Below are positions 7,124 to 15,324 of a DNA stretch of 41,094 bases, one piece after another. Position numbers and translations under genes: made by a program. Source of the DNA: Arthrobacter sp. Br18 (GTDB taxonomy: Bacteria; Actinomycetota; Actinomycetes; Actinomycetales; Micrococcaceae); contig NZ_KI914852.1 of the NCBI RefSeq assembly GCF_000520555.1, forward strand, positions 13,556 through 54,649, read 5' to 3'. Position 1 is the first letter of the stretch; every line of letters starts with the position of its first letter. A model generated the notes under the pieces. That model made no database searches. It saw only the letters and a program-made list of their open reading frames with translations, and was not told the origin of the DNA.

Positions 7124-8515
7124 TCACTTCCGCCGGGCGGCGCGCAGCATATCCAGGGGAACGTGGCGCTCGGGGGCGCGCAGCACCAGAAGCCCGAGAA
7201 TGTACAGCCCGCCCACCGCCGCTCCGATCGCGCCGGCAAGGACCGCAGGATGCTCGCCGTCCAGCAGTCCGGCCACACCGTACCCTGCGCCACCGGCGAC
7301 GGCGGCAAGCAATGCAGCACGTCCCACCAGCGCTGCGGCAGCACCGGCGTCGAGCCCGGCATGACGGCGGTGCAGCAGCCAGCCGTTCAGAACCGCCGCC
7401 CCCAGCAGTGACGCGCTCGTAGCGGCGGCGATTCCTGCAAGCCCGAAGATGGGGGCCAGCAGGATGTCCCCCACCACATTGACCAGCATCGCCGCCACCG
7501 CCACGAGAACGGGCCCCTTCGAGTCGCCGACGGCGTAGGACGCGCTCACCACCACCTGGCGGCACCCGAGGGCGATGAGCGCGGGAGCGTACCAGATCAC
7601 TGCGGTGGCGGTCGCGGCGGCGTCCCCGGCATCGAAGGCGCCGCGCCCGAATGCCAGGTCGACGAGCGGGGCGGCCGCCAGGGCAAGAATCAGGCATAGC
7701 GGGGCGAGGACGGTCACGGTGACGGCGAGCCCGCGGCCCACCAGCCGCCGCACCTCAGCCGGGTCTTTCGAGGCAGCGCTGAGGGCCGGGTACAGCGGCA
7801 CCAGGAGTGACGCGATGAGGAGGGTCTCGGGCAGGTTGACCAGGCGCCAGCCATAGGAAAGTGCAGTGATGGCGCCTTCCTCGAGGGTGGACCCGACGGC
7901 GCGGTCCACCAGGGTATTGATGTTTCCGATGGCGCTGCCGACCAGCAGGGGCGGCACCAACCGGGCGATCTCGCGGAAGCCCGGGTCCCGCAGGGCCAGG
8001 CTCGGCCGTATCCGGGTGCCGAGTGCACGCAGCGGCGGGAGCTGGAGCAGGAGCCGCGCTCCCGATCCGACGACGAAGCCTACGGCGAGCGCGGTGATGC
8101 CGTACCGGGGCCCGAAAACTCCCGCGGCGCCGATCATGATGATGTTGAAGGGGACGCCCTGCAGGGAGGACCACACCACCCGTCCGTGCGCCTGCGCCAC
8201 TGCGGCAAGGAGGTCGGTGCCCGCGATGAGGACCGTAGCGGCGAGGACGATGCGCGTCAGCTGCTGCGTCAACTGGGCCTGGGAACCCTCGAAGCCCGGA
8301 GCGATCAGCGAAGTGACCGGGCCGGCAAAGATCCCCATGACGATCGCGCCGAGCCCGAGGACCACCATGGTGACGGTGAGCGCCACATCGAACCCTGAAT
8401 GCCGCGTGCAGCCGTCTGCTTCGGCGGCAGCTTCCCGTGCCGTGACCGGAATGACGGACCGTGCCATGGCATAGGCGATGAGTCCGAGCACGATGTTCAT
8501 GAGCCCCTGCGCCAC
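7124..8515 (-). CDS. MurJ/MviN-type lipid flippase
   Basis: This is a polytopic membrane protein of the MOP superfamily with about a dozen hydrophobic segments, matching the MurJ family that flips lipid II or polysaccharide-linked lipids across the membrane. From the GTG at 8515 it has 463 residues and lacks the first helix. The missing N-terminus is still readable in frame upstream to about 8689, including TLFGFLRDVVIAAVYGAG and SLDAYLVAQ, a hallmark of the family, but no ATG, GTG or TTG occurs in that frame before a stop at 8693-8695. It follows terC on the same strand. Either translation starts at a rare codon, or a small indel has separated the gene from the ATG at 8696. Confidence 0.75.
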   Translation of the reverse strand: MAQGLMNIVLGLIAYAMARSVIPVTAREAAAEADGCTRHSGFDVALTVTMVVLGLGAIVMGIFAGPVTSLIAPGFEGSQAQLTQQLTRIVLAATVLIAGTDLLAAVAQAHGRVVWSSLQGVPFNIIMIGAAGVFGPRYGITALAVGFVVGSGARLLLQLPPLRALGTRIRPSLALRDPGFREIARLVPPLLVGSAIGNINTLVDRAVGSTLEEGAITALSYGWRLVNLPETLLIASLLVPLYPALSAASKDPAEVRRLVGRGLAVTVTVLAPLCLILALAAAPLVDLAFGRGAFDAGDAAATATAVIWYAPALIALGCRQVVVSASYAVGDSKGPVLVAVAAMLVNVVGDILLAPIFGLAGIAAATSASLLGAAVLNGWLLHRRHAGLDAGAAAALVGRAALLAAVAGGAGYGVAGLLDGEHPAVLAGAIGAAVGGLYILGLLVLRAPERHVPLDMLRAARRK

Positions 8516-8696
8516 GAGATAGGCGTCGAGGCTTGCTCCCGCGCCGTAGACCGCAGCGATGACGACGTCGCGGAGGAATCCGAACAGGGTCGATACTGCT
8601 GTCAGCGCGGTGACAAGGACCGCGGCGCGTGAGACGCTTCCCCGCCTAGCGATGGCTTCCGCAGCCGTCGGGGTTCGGGATGAGAAGAATCTTCAT
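8516..8696 (-). other. Out-of-frame N-terminus of the MurJ-like gene
   Basis: Fifty-nine sense codons (8692 down to 8516) continue the flippase reading upstream and encode its conserved first transmembrane helix, yet none is a standard start codon. An ATG at 8696, only 6 bases after the terC stop and ideally placed for coupled translation, lies in another frame and meets a stop after 16 codons. A one-base deletion-equivalent change between about 8650 and 8690 would join it to the flippase frame. Confidence 0.6.
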
Positions 8697-8702
8697 GGAC
8701 AG

Positions 8703-9899
8703 CTAGCGGCCCGGTTCGCGTTCGAGAGCGCGGTCATGCTCCACATGTGCTTGCCGGATGAGCTCCATGAACTCGGTCTCGTTGCGAATCAGGCGCTTGT
8801 ACTTCTCGGGAAGCTTCTGCAGGTCAGCTTCCTCGGCACACATCTTCTCGAAGATCTTGTCCCGCTCCGCAATATCGGTCTCGTAGTTGAGGTCAAGGTA
8901 CTCCTCCGCGTGCCGTTTGGCTCCCGAGACGGCGTTCTTCGCCTTCCCCTTCGGGCTGAAGACGGAACCAAGGACGGTGATCAGCAGGACGCCGAGGATC
9001 ACGCTGAGGGAAAGTCCCGTGCTGATTTCGACCACAGGCACCGGCTCGCCGTCGTTGATGAAAGGCAGGTTGTTCTCGTGCAGGGCGTGGAGGATCAGCT
9101 TCACGCCGATGAACCCGAGGATCACGGCCAGCCCGTAGGAGAGGTAGATCAGGCGGTCGAGCAGTCCGTCGATGAGGAAGAACAGCTGACGGAGACCCAT
9201 CAGCGAGAACGCCGTTGCGGTGAAGACGATGAAGGTGTTCTGGGTGAGGCCGAAGATCGCGGGAATCGAGTCCAGGGCGAAGAGGATGTCCGTGCCGCCG
9301 ATGGCCACCATGACCAACAGCATGGGGGTGAGGACACGCTTGCCGTTCTCGACCGTGAACAGTTTGTCGCCGTCGTAGTGTTCGGATGCCGGGAGGAAGC
9401 GCTTGGCGAGGCGGACCATGAGGGTCTGGCCGTCGTCGGAGTGGGCGTGCGGCTTCAGCAGGTTACCCGCCGTTATCAGCAGGATCAGCCCGAAGATGTA
9501 GAAGATCCACGCGAAGCTGTTGATCAGCGCAGCTCCCAGGAAGATGAATCCGGTGCGGGCGATCAGGGCGAAGACGATGCCGAACAGCAGTACTTTCTGC
9601 TGATCCGCGCGCGGCACCTTGAAGGTGGACATGATGATCAGGAACACGAAGAGGTTGTCCACGGACAGTGCCTTTTCGGTGACGTATCCGGCGAAGTACT
9701 CCGTGCCCATGGTGGGGCCGCCGAAGATCAGCACCCCCAGACCGAACACGAGGGCGAGGCCCACGTAGATGGAGGACCAGATGGCTGACTCGCGCAGGGT
9801 GGGCGTGTGGGCCTTGCGGACATGGAAGAAGAAGTCGAAGAGCAGCAGTCCCGCGATGCCCACGATGGTGAGCATCCAGACGTAGAAAGGTACTTCCAT
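8703..9899 (-). CDS. TerC-family integral membrane protein
   Basis: This is a 398-residue TerC/Alx-family protein with about nine membrane helices. Family landmarks are EKALSVDNLFVFLIIM, which carries the acidic residues of helix 3, and GGTDILFALDSIPAIFG in the second half. TerC-like proteins are linked to tellurite resistance, manganese export and metalation of exported enzymes. The cytoplasmic C-terminus (about 310-398) is long, charged and helical, ending in a Glu/Arg-rich segment, which is longer than in minimal TerC. The ATG at 9899 has a strong AAGGAGG 7 bases upstream. An ATG-initiated 33-residue extension is possible but lacks a ribosome site. Confidence 0.9.
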   Translation of the reverse strand: MEVPFYVWMLTIVGIAGLLLFDFFFHVRKAHTPTLRESAIWSSIYVGLALVFGLGVLIFGGPTMGTEYFAGYVTEKALSVDNLFVFLIIMSTFKVPRADQQKVLLFGIVFALIARTGFIFLGAALINSFAWIFYIFGLILLITAGNLLKPHAHSDDGQTLMVRLAKRFLPASEHYDGDKLFTVENGKRVLTPMLLVMVAIGGTDILFALDSIPAIFGLTQNTFIVFTATAFSLMGLRQLFFLIDGLLDRLIYLSYGLAVILGFIGVKLILHALHENNLPFINDGEPVPVVEISTGLSLSVILGVLLITVLGSVFSPKGKAKNAVSGAKRHAEEYLDLNYETDIAERDKIFEKMCAEEADLQKLPEKYKRLIRNETEFMELIRQAHVEHDRALEREPGR

Positions 9900-9999
9900 C
9901 CTGCGGCCTCCTTGGTGATTCGATCGGTTCCTACCCCCAACGCTAGTGTGTCGGGGCCTAAACTGGCGCAGGGCTTTCTTTTCGAACAGGGGACACACG

Positions 10000-11136
10000 A
10001 TGGAAACGATGATGCGCAGCGCCGTGCTCTACACCGCAGGAGCATCGCGTCCCTATGCGGGAAGCAATCCACTGCGGGTCGAGAACGTGCCGATTCCCCA
10101 CCCGCGGGCCGGGGAAGTCCTTGTCCGGATCGAACGGGCGAGCCTCTGCCACTCGGACCTGTCGGTGATCGACGGCTCCCGGGTGCGGCCCCTCCCGATG
10201 GCCCTCGGCCACGAGGCGACCGGGGTGGTCGAGACCGTCGGCCCGGAGGTCCGCGACGTGGCGGTCGGGGATCACGTGGTGCTGGTTTTCGTCCCCTCCT
10301 GTGGACATTGCAGGGCGTGCAGTGCCGGCCGACCCGCGCTGTGCTACCGTGGCGCCGCGGCCAATGGCAGTGGTGACCTGCTGCATGGCGACGCCGTCCT
10401 TCGCACGGACGGAGGCGCCAGGATCAATCATCACCTGGGAGTCTCCGCCTTCTCCGAGTACGCCGTGGTGGCCCGCGAGTCGGTGGTAGTGATCGACGAC
10501 GACGTCCCGTTCGACGTCGCGGCCATGTTCGGGTGCGCAGCACTGACCGGGATCGGCGCCGTCCTCAATACCGCACAGGTGACCCCGGGGCAGTCTGTGG
10601 TGGTGTTCGGACTCGGAGCCGTCGGCCTCATGTCCGTCATGGCCGCGGCCCAGGTACCCGACGTCACAGTGGTGGCCATCGATCCGCTCCCCGCCAAGCA
10701 GGATCTCGGGCGACGGTGTGGTGCCCACGCGGCAGGTTCCCCCGAGGAGGCAGCTGATCTCCTCGCCGGGCTGACCGGGAACGGGGAGGGCGCCGACGTC
10801 GTCATCGAAGCGGTGGGCAGCGCCCGCGTCATGGAGGCCGGTCTGGCATTGCTGGCACGGGGCGGCGCCCTGGTATCGGTGGGCCTGCCCCATCCTGACC
10901 AGGAGCTCACGGTGCAGGCCCTGCAGTTCGCCGGCACCGGCAAGCGACTGCTGGGTTCCTACATGGGGGATGCGGTGCCGTCCCGGGACATTCCCGCCTA
11001 CCTAGGGATGTGGCGGTCCGGGAACCTGCCGGTGGAACTCCTCCACACTGATACGCGTCCGTTGTCCGAGCTCAATGAGAGCCTGGACGCGCTCGCTGAC
11101 GGGCGCGTGGTGCGGCGCATCTTCACGATGGACTGA
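10000..11136 (+). CDS. Zinc-dependent medium-chain alcohol dehydrogenase
   Basis: This 378-residue NAD(P)-dependent dehydrogenase has an N-terminal catalytic domain with zinc ligands Cys50 and the His71-Glu72 pair. The structural zinc lobe has Cys101, Cys104, Cys107 and Cys115. The coenzyme domain contains GLGAVGL near residue 205. The ATG at 10000 follows AGGGGA. It most resembles class III-like and aryl-alcohol dehydrogenases of actinobacteria; the substrate cannot be named. It is divergent from terC and has no co-directional partner. Confidence 0.9.
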   Translation: METMMRSAVLYTAGASRPYAGSNPLRVENVPIPHPRAGEVLVRIERASLCHSDLSVIDGSRVRPLPMALGHEATGVVETVGPEVRDVAVGDHVVLVFVPSCGHCRACSAGRPALCYRGAAANGSGDLLHGDAVLRTDGGARINHHLGVSAFSEYAVVARESVVVIDDDVPFDVAAMFGCAALTGIGAVLNTAQVTPGQSVVVFGLGAVGLMSVMAAAQVPDVTVVAIDPLPAKQDLGRRCGAHAAGSPEEAADLLAGLTGNGEGADVVIEAVGSARVMEAGLALLARGGALVSVGLPHPDQELTVQALQFAGTGKRLLGSYMGDAVPSRDIPAYLGMWRSGNLPVELLHTDTRPLSELNESLDALADGRVVRRIFTMD

Positions 11137-11142
11137 GCAGCG

Positions 11143-11358
11143 CTAGTAGCTCTTCTCGTGCGTGACCCCGTAGGGAACATCGTGACTGAGGGAGACCGTG
11201 TAGTAATCGGGCCGTACCCTGTCGATCAGGATTCCCTGGGAGCGGGCGCCGCTTGCAACGTGCTGGAGATCCTCGACGGCCGCATTCAGCCGCTCCTCGA
11301 GGTGGAGTACGTTGTCGGCCCGGATCTCGATCGGGCTGCCCGTGTTGGTGCTGTTCAT
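11143..11358 (-). CDS. Small conserved actinobacterial protein
   Basis: This 71-residue protein begins MNSTNTGSPIEIRADNV and ends GILIDRVRPDYYTVSLSHDVPYGVTHEKSY. The C-terminal pattern (GIL, R, P, YTV, LS, VPYG) recalls a family of small hypothetical proteins I associate with Micrococcaceae. No catalytic motif, signal peptide or membrane segment is visible. It converges with the alcohol dehydrogenase, stops 6 bases apart. The ribosome site is weak, so support rests on codon bias and the familiar pattern. Confidence 0.55.
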   Translation of the reverse strand: MNSTNTGSPIEIRADNVLHLEERLNAAVEDLQHVASGARSQGILIDRVRPDYYTVSLSHDVPYGVTHEKSY

Positions 11359-11528
11359 TGATCTGTGGCTTTCATAGTGGGTTTCGTGCTGGTGAATTTT
11401 CGTTCGAGAGGGTCAGGCCGGAAGGGCAGGACACCTCGGCGATGAGGAATCCATCTTACCGGGCGGATAAGGCCGCGGGGTGCTAACGTCGCGATCCTGT
11501 GACCAAAGCGATGACCGGGAGGTGCGGA

Positions 11529-12014
11529 ATGGCCGGCAAGCAGTACCTCCATCTTTCGATGCTCCTGGGCGGAACGCTGGCCGTGGCGGGTTGCGGTATC
11601 TCGATCCCCACCGATCCGGAGGGAACACTCGACCGCATCTCGGGCGCAACGCTGCGGGTCGGTGTCACCGGGAGCGGCGAATGGGTTCAGCTGGACGCCG
11701 GTCAGGATCCGGCAGGCATTGAACCGGACCTCGTTCGCGACTTCGCGGAGTCGGTGGATGCGCAGCCGAGATGGATCCCCGGAAGCGAACACGAACTCGC
11801 CGAGGACCTCAAGAACGGCGAACTCGATCTGGTCATCGGCGGACTGGCGGACAACACGCCCTGGTCGACACATGCCGGCATGACCCGCCCCTACGCCGAG
11901 AGCACGGACAAACGGGGTGAGGCCGTTCGACACGTGATGCTTGTCCCACGGGGCGAGAACGCGTTCTTGTTGGCGCTCGACCGGTTCCTCCTCGAGCAGA
12001 AGGTCACCCCGTGA
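11529..12014 (+). CDS. Short family-3 solute-binding lipoprotein
   Basis: This 161-residue protein has a signal peptide ending in the lipobox LAVAGC (Cys22) and a domain starting TLRVGVTGSGEW, typical of amino-acid-type (SBP_bac_3) binding proteins, with GIEPDLVRDFAE and NGELDLVIGGLAD. Family members usually have about 230-280 residues; this one appears to keep mostly lobe 1 and a return strand (VRHVMLVPRGENAF), so it may not close round a ligand normally. The ATG at 11529 has GGGAGG upstream; a GTG at 11499 is less likely. Its stop overlaps the start of the CDF transporter, so the two are translationally coupled, and no amino-acid permease is nearby. Confidence 0.75.
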   Translation: MAGKQYLHLSMLLGGTLAVAGCGISIPTDPEGTLDRISGATLRVGVTGSGEWVQLDAGQDPAGIEPDLVRDFAESVDAQPRWIPGSEHELAEDLKNGELDLVIGGLADNTPWSTHAGMTRPYAESTDKRGEAVRHVMLVPRGENAFLLALDRFLLEQKVTP

Positions 12015-13039
12015 GCAAGCCCGCTCAGGAGACCCCGGACACGAGAAAGGCACCCAGGTTCGGGCACACGGAACTGCCCGACGAGCAGGAGAAGGCACTC
12101 CGCAGGGCGAAGAAGTTCGAGTGGATCACCCTTGCCTTCCTGGTGTTCTCCACTGCGCTGGTCTTCGCCGTCCTCGGGAATTCCCAGGCCATGAAAGCGG
12201 CCTGGATCGAGGACCTCCTTTCCTTCCTGCCGCCCATCGCCTTCCTGGTGGCGACGCGGGTCATCCAACGCCGCCCCTCCGAGGCTCACCCCTACGGCTT
12301 CCACCGTTCCGTGGGAATCGCCCACCTGGTGGCCGCCGTCGCCCTCGTTGTCATGGGCGCCTACCTTCTGGTGGATTCCGGGATAGGGCTGCTCAGCGCT
12401 GAACACCCCACGATCGGAGCGGTCCAACTGTTCGGGCAGACGTTCTGGCTCGGCTGGCTCATGATGGCCGCCATGCTCATCACCGCCGGACCGCCGGTGT
12501 ACCTGGGCCGGGTGAAGATGAAACTCGCGGAAAAACTCCACGACAAGGTCCTGTATGCCGATGCGGACATGAACAAGGCCGATTGGATGACGGCGCTCGC
12601 CGCCGCCGTCGGAGTGGCCGGCATCGGCGTCGGGCTGTGGTGGGCGGACCCGGTGGCGGCCCTCATCATCTCCTTGAGCATCCTGCGCGACGGCGTCAGG
12701 AACCTCAGCGGTGCCGTGCGCGGTCTGATGGACGCCCGCGCACGGACTTACGACGATGCGGAGGCCGACCCGCTGACGGACATCATCGACCGGTATCTGC
12801 AGGAACTGGACTGGGTGGCCGAGGCGCGTTCCAGAATCCGGGATGAAGGCCACGTCTTTCACGTCGAATCCTTCATCGTCCCGAAAGGCGGCCGCCTACC
12901 GCCCCTGGAATGCCTGGAGGAAGCCCGCGAAGGCTGTATCGACCTGGACTGGAAAGTGCAGGACATGGTCCTCATTCCGGTGGCGGAACTTCCGGAAGAG
13001 TTCCTCCCTGGCGTTGCTGCTGCCGGCGGGGCTCGCTGA
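12011..13039 (+). CDS. Cation diffusion facilitator transporter
   Basis: This 342-residue CDF-family protein has about six membrane helices and a cytoplasmic C-terminal domain. Helix 2 reads IEDLLSFLPPIAFL and helix 5 DADMNKADWMTALAA, the two places where CDF proteins carry metal-coordinating acidic residues; HPYGFHRSVGIAHL follows helix 2 as usual. The family exports Zn, Fe, Mn or Co in exchange for protons. The binding tetrads here are not the textbook HD-HD, so the metal is open. The GTG start overlaps the stop of the lipoprotein gene (GTGA) and is preceded by AGAAGGT. Transcription probably ends at the hairpin at 13128-13168. Confidence 0.88.
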   Translation: MSKPAQETPDTRKAPRFGHTELPDEQEKALRRAKKFEWITLAFLVFSTALVFAVLGNSQAMKAAWIEDLLSFLPPIAFLVATRVIQRRPSEAHPYGFHRSVGIAHLVAAVALVVMGAYLLVDSGIGLLSAEHPTIGAVQLFGQTFWLGWLMMAAMLITAGPPVYLGRVKMKLAEKLHDKVLYADADMNKADWMTALAAAVGVAGIGVGLWWADPVAALIISLSILRDGVRNLSGAVRGLMDARARTYDDAEADPLTDIIDRYLQELDWVAEARSRIRDEGHVFHVESFIVPKGGRLPPLECLEEAREGCIDLDWKVQDMVLIPVAELPEEFLPGVAAAGGAR

Positions 13040-13127
13040 GTTCCACCGGCAGCGGCAGGGAATCGATCGGGTCCGCGCCGTGCGGCATGGACCTGATGTG
13101 CACGGGGTTGTACAGTGCCAGAGAGCC

Positions 13128-13168
13128 CTGACCGGGCCGGGTTTGTCCGCTTTTCCCCGGCCGGTCAG
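13128..13168. terminator. Bidirectional hairpin between convergent genes
   Basis: CTGACCGG at 13128-13135 pairs with CCGGTCAG at 13161-13168, and CCGGG pairs with CCCGG inside, leaving one bulged G and a T-rich loop of about 14 bases. It sits between the CDF gene ending at 13039 and the minus-strand gene ending at 13195. TTTTT follows at about 13188-13193. Confidence 0.65.
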
Positions 13169-13194
13169 AGCTTCTTCCTCGGACCAGATTTTTC

Positions 13195-13752
13195 CTAGGA
13201 CCAGAAGTGGGCGACGTCCACGACCAGACGCGACCCTCCTCCCGGAACGTCGAGCACGAAGGTTCGGAAGGGAAGCCGTGCACGGACACCCAGCCCGATC
13301 AGAGTCTGCCCCTCGTAGCTGCCGGCCCAGGCGAGCTGCCGGAAGGTCTGGTAACCGGCCACGTTCGCCAACTCGGAACGATCGATGATGGGGTAGGTTG
13401 GTTGCCCCTCCCTGTCGTATGACGGGGCATCCATGATCAGCCGCAGATCCGCGTTCCCGCGAAGAGGGATGGGATGGCCCGACCCGATGCCATGCAGGGG
13501 GGCGTACTTGACGCTGTAGCTGGGGGCCTTCCCGTCAAGGTCGACCACCATCCTGTCGAAACAGTCATGCCTGCCGGTCCGCACGTTCGCGACCTGCGCG
13601 GAGGACGACGCACTGCCCGCCTTCGGAAGCGATCCCCAGGTGGTTCCGCATGCCGCGGAAGCAGGGGCGGTTCCGGCGATACCAAGGCTCGCAACGAGTG
13701 CGAGTGTGGCGAGTGCGGCAGGCAACTTCCCTGCCACGCGCGAATGGATCAT
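13195..13752 (-). CDS. Secreted AMIN-like domain protein
   Basis: This 185-residue exported protein has a Sec signal peptide (about 1-33), with APASA just before the mature N-terminus ACGTTWGS. The mature part resembles the AMIN-like domain seen in many actinobacterial secreted proteins: VRTGRHDCFDRMVVDL, a beta-rich core, and VLDVPGGGSRLVVDVAHFW at the end. Cys35 and Cys57 could form a disulfide. AMIN domains are thought to bind peptidoglycan or envelope polymers, which is inference here. The ATG at 13752 has GAGGTGG 5 bases upstream. Confidence 0.82.
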   Translation of the reverse strand: MIHSRVAGKLPAALATLALVASLGIAGTAPASAACGTTWGSLPKAGSASSSAQVANVRTGRHDCFDRMVVDLDGKAPSYSVKYAPLHGIGSGHPIPLRGNADLRLIMDAPSYDREGQPTYPIIDRSELANVAGYQTFRQLAWAGSYEGQTLIGLGVRARLPFRTFVLDVPGGGSRLVVDVAHFWS

Positions 13753-13857
13753 GACGCACCACCTCAAATTTGCTGGATAGGTGAATCTATGGTAGGAGCT
13801 TCCTTGTAAAAAGGACCGGCGGCCGGCAAGGTGTGGCCGAATTGTTAGGGTTCTCCC

Positions 13858-14550
13858 ATGACAAAACTCCCCGTTGCCCTGGTCACCGGAGCTTCCCGCG
13901 GTATCGGGCTCGCGATCGCCCACGAGCTTGCCCCGACACACCATCTCCTGCTGGGCGGACGGGACGGTGGGGACCTCGCAAGCCTCGCCGCCGGTCTGCC
14001 CTCCGCAGAACCGTTTGCCGCCGAGCTTCGTGACCCGGTCCGTGTGGACGAGGCCTGCGCGGGCATCGAACACCTCGACGTCCTCATCCACTCGGCGGGA
14101 GTGCTGCGCATGGGTACGGTGGCAGACCTTTCGGAGAACGACTGGCGCGAGAGCTTCGAGATCAACGTCTTCGCCGTCGCCGCGTTGACCCGGACACTCC
14201 TACCGGCCCTTCGGACGGCGCGGGGACAGGTCATCGCCATCAATTCCGGCTCCGGCTACAGCTCGGGCGCCGGGTCCGCTGCCTACAGCGGCACGAAGTT
14301 CGCGCTCCGTGCGCTGACGGACGCCCTCCGGGAGGAGGAACGCGGCAACGGGGTACGGGTCAGTTCGATCCATCCGGGCCGTGTTGCCACCGACATGCAG
14401 CAGGAACTGCACGACTGGGAGGGCAAGGACTACGCTCCGGAGGCCTGGATCCGCCCGGAGCAAGTAGCGAAGGCCGTCCGACTCGCCGTGGACGCGACCC
14501 GCGAATCGACGATCGAAACCCTCAGCATCCGGCCCTCCGGAATCCGTTAG
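13858..14550 (+). CDS. Short-chain dehydrogenase/reductase
   Basis: This is a 230-residue classical SDR. TGASRGIG (about 10-17) binds the coenzyme, HSAG (about 77-80) matches the NNAG position, and YSGTK (near 141-145) supplies the catalytic Tyr and Lys. The substrate is unknown. No ribosome site is visible before the ATG at 13858, and a TAGGGT element 9 bases upstream suggests a leaderless transcript. The stop overlaps that of the convergent DUF2071 gene by 4 bases. Confidence 0.88.
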   Translation: MTKLPVALVTGASRGIGLAIAHELAPTHHLLLGGRDGGDLASLAAGLPSAEPFAAELRDPVRVDEACAGIEHLDVLIHSAGVLRMGTVADLSENDWRESFEINVFAVAALTRTLLPALRTARGQVIAINSGSGYSSGAGSAAYSGTKFALRALTDALREEERGNGVRVSSIHPGRVATDMQQELHDWEGKDYAPEAWIRPEQVAKAVRLAVDATRESTIETLSIRPSGIR

Positions 14551-15314
14551 AAGTTCGGCCGGCCCGCGTGCACAACCCGCGGCTTCCCGAACTGGGTCTG
14601 GACACCCGGCGAGAACAGCACCGAATCCGGCGGCCCGTCCACGTGGAACTCCGCGGCGCGCAGGAGTCCGTCGTCGAGCTCCGTCACGTCGGCGGGATGC
14701 AGCGGCCAGGGCGTATGCGTGTTGGGGATGTAGAGCGTCCGACCACCGACCCTGCTGTGCAGGCCGAAGCGGGCCGTCAGCTCGAGTGACACGGCGTCGT
14801 CCGCCGTGCTCGTGGTATCCGGTTGCACCGCGAACCTGGACGACACCTGTCCGCGGTATCGTTCGACGTCGTACCCGTAGGTAGCTGGTTGCGCCGTCAT
14901 CGCTGATTTTGCCGTCGTCATCGGGCGGCAGCGCGACCACACATACGGAATGCCGCCGGCCCGCGCTGCGAGCACGACGGCGAGCCGGGAGGCGTCGAGC
15001 GTCACGAAGACCACCCCCCTGGTGCCGTCCTGTTCCCGGGAGTAAAGACGTACATTGATCTCCGAGAAGGAGCCGAAATAAGGAACGGGAATCCCTTTCC
15101 CCAACCCGGCGCCGACCATGCGGAAACCGATCAGCCCCACCCAGGCCGACCCATCGATCTCGTCGGGAACGACGCCCGGCGGCATGAAGCGCGCAACCGA
15201 GGACATCGGAATGCGCCAGTGAAGAAAGACTGCGTCGGCCCAGAACTGGTCCATGATGACCGGGCGCGGGAGCTCCGGGGAGCGCGGCCACGGGCCGCCT
15301 GGTGTGAGCGTCAT
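14547..15314 (-). CDS. YqjF/DUF2071-family protein
   Basis: This 255-residue protein fits the DUF2071 (YqjF-like) family: DQFWADAVFLHWRIP near the N-terminus, PYFGSFSEINVRLY in the middle and a late VHAGRPNF end. The fold resembles acetoacetate decarboxylase-like proteins, but no function is established. The ATG at 15314 follows GGGGAAG. The gene lies just downstream of the spore-photoproduct-lyase-like gene (10 bases between) in the same direction, so the two are probably cotranscribed. Confidence 0.82.
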   Translation of the reverse strand: MTLTPGGPWPRSPELPRPVIMDQFWADAVFLHWRIPMSSVARFMPPGVVPDEIDGSAWVGLIGFRMVGAGLGKGIPVPYFGSFSEINVRLYSREQDGTRGVVFVTLDASRLAVVLAARAGGIPYVWSRCRPMTTAKSAMTAQPATYGYDVERYRGQVSSRFAVQPDTTSTADDAVSLELTARFGLHSRVGGRTLYIPNTHTPWPLHPADVTELDDGLLRAAEFHVDGPPDSVLFSPGVQTQFGKPRVVHAGRPNF

Positions 15315-15324
15315 GAAGCTTCCC

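Noticed and set aside
8559-9788. 409-residue open frame on the plus strand
   Set aside because: It is antisense to terC and is rich in Glu, Asp, Gln and Arg repeats, typical of a shadow frame.
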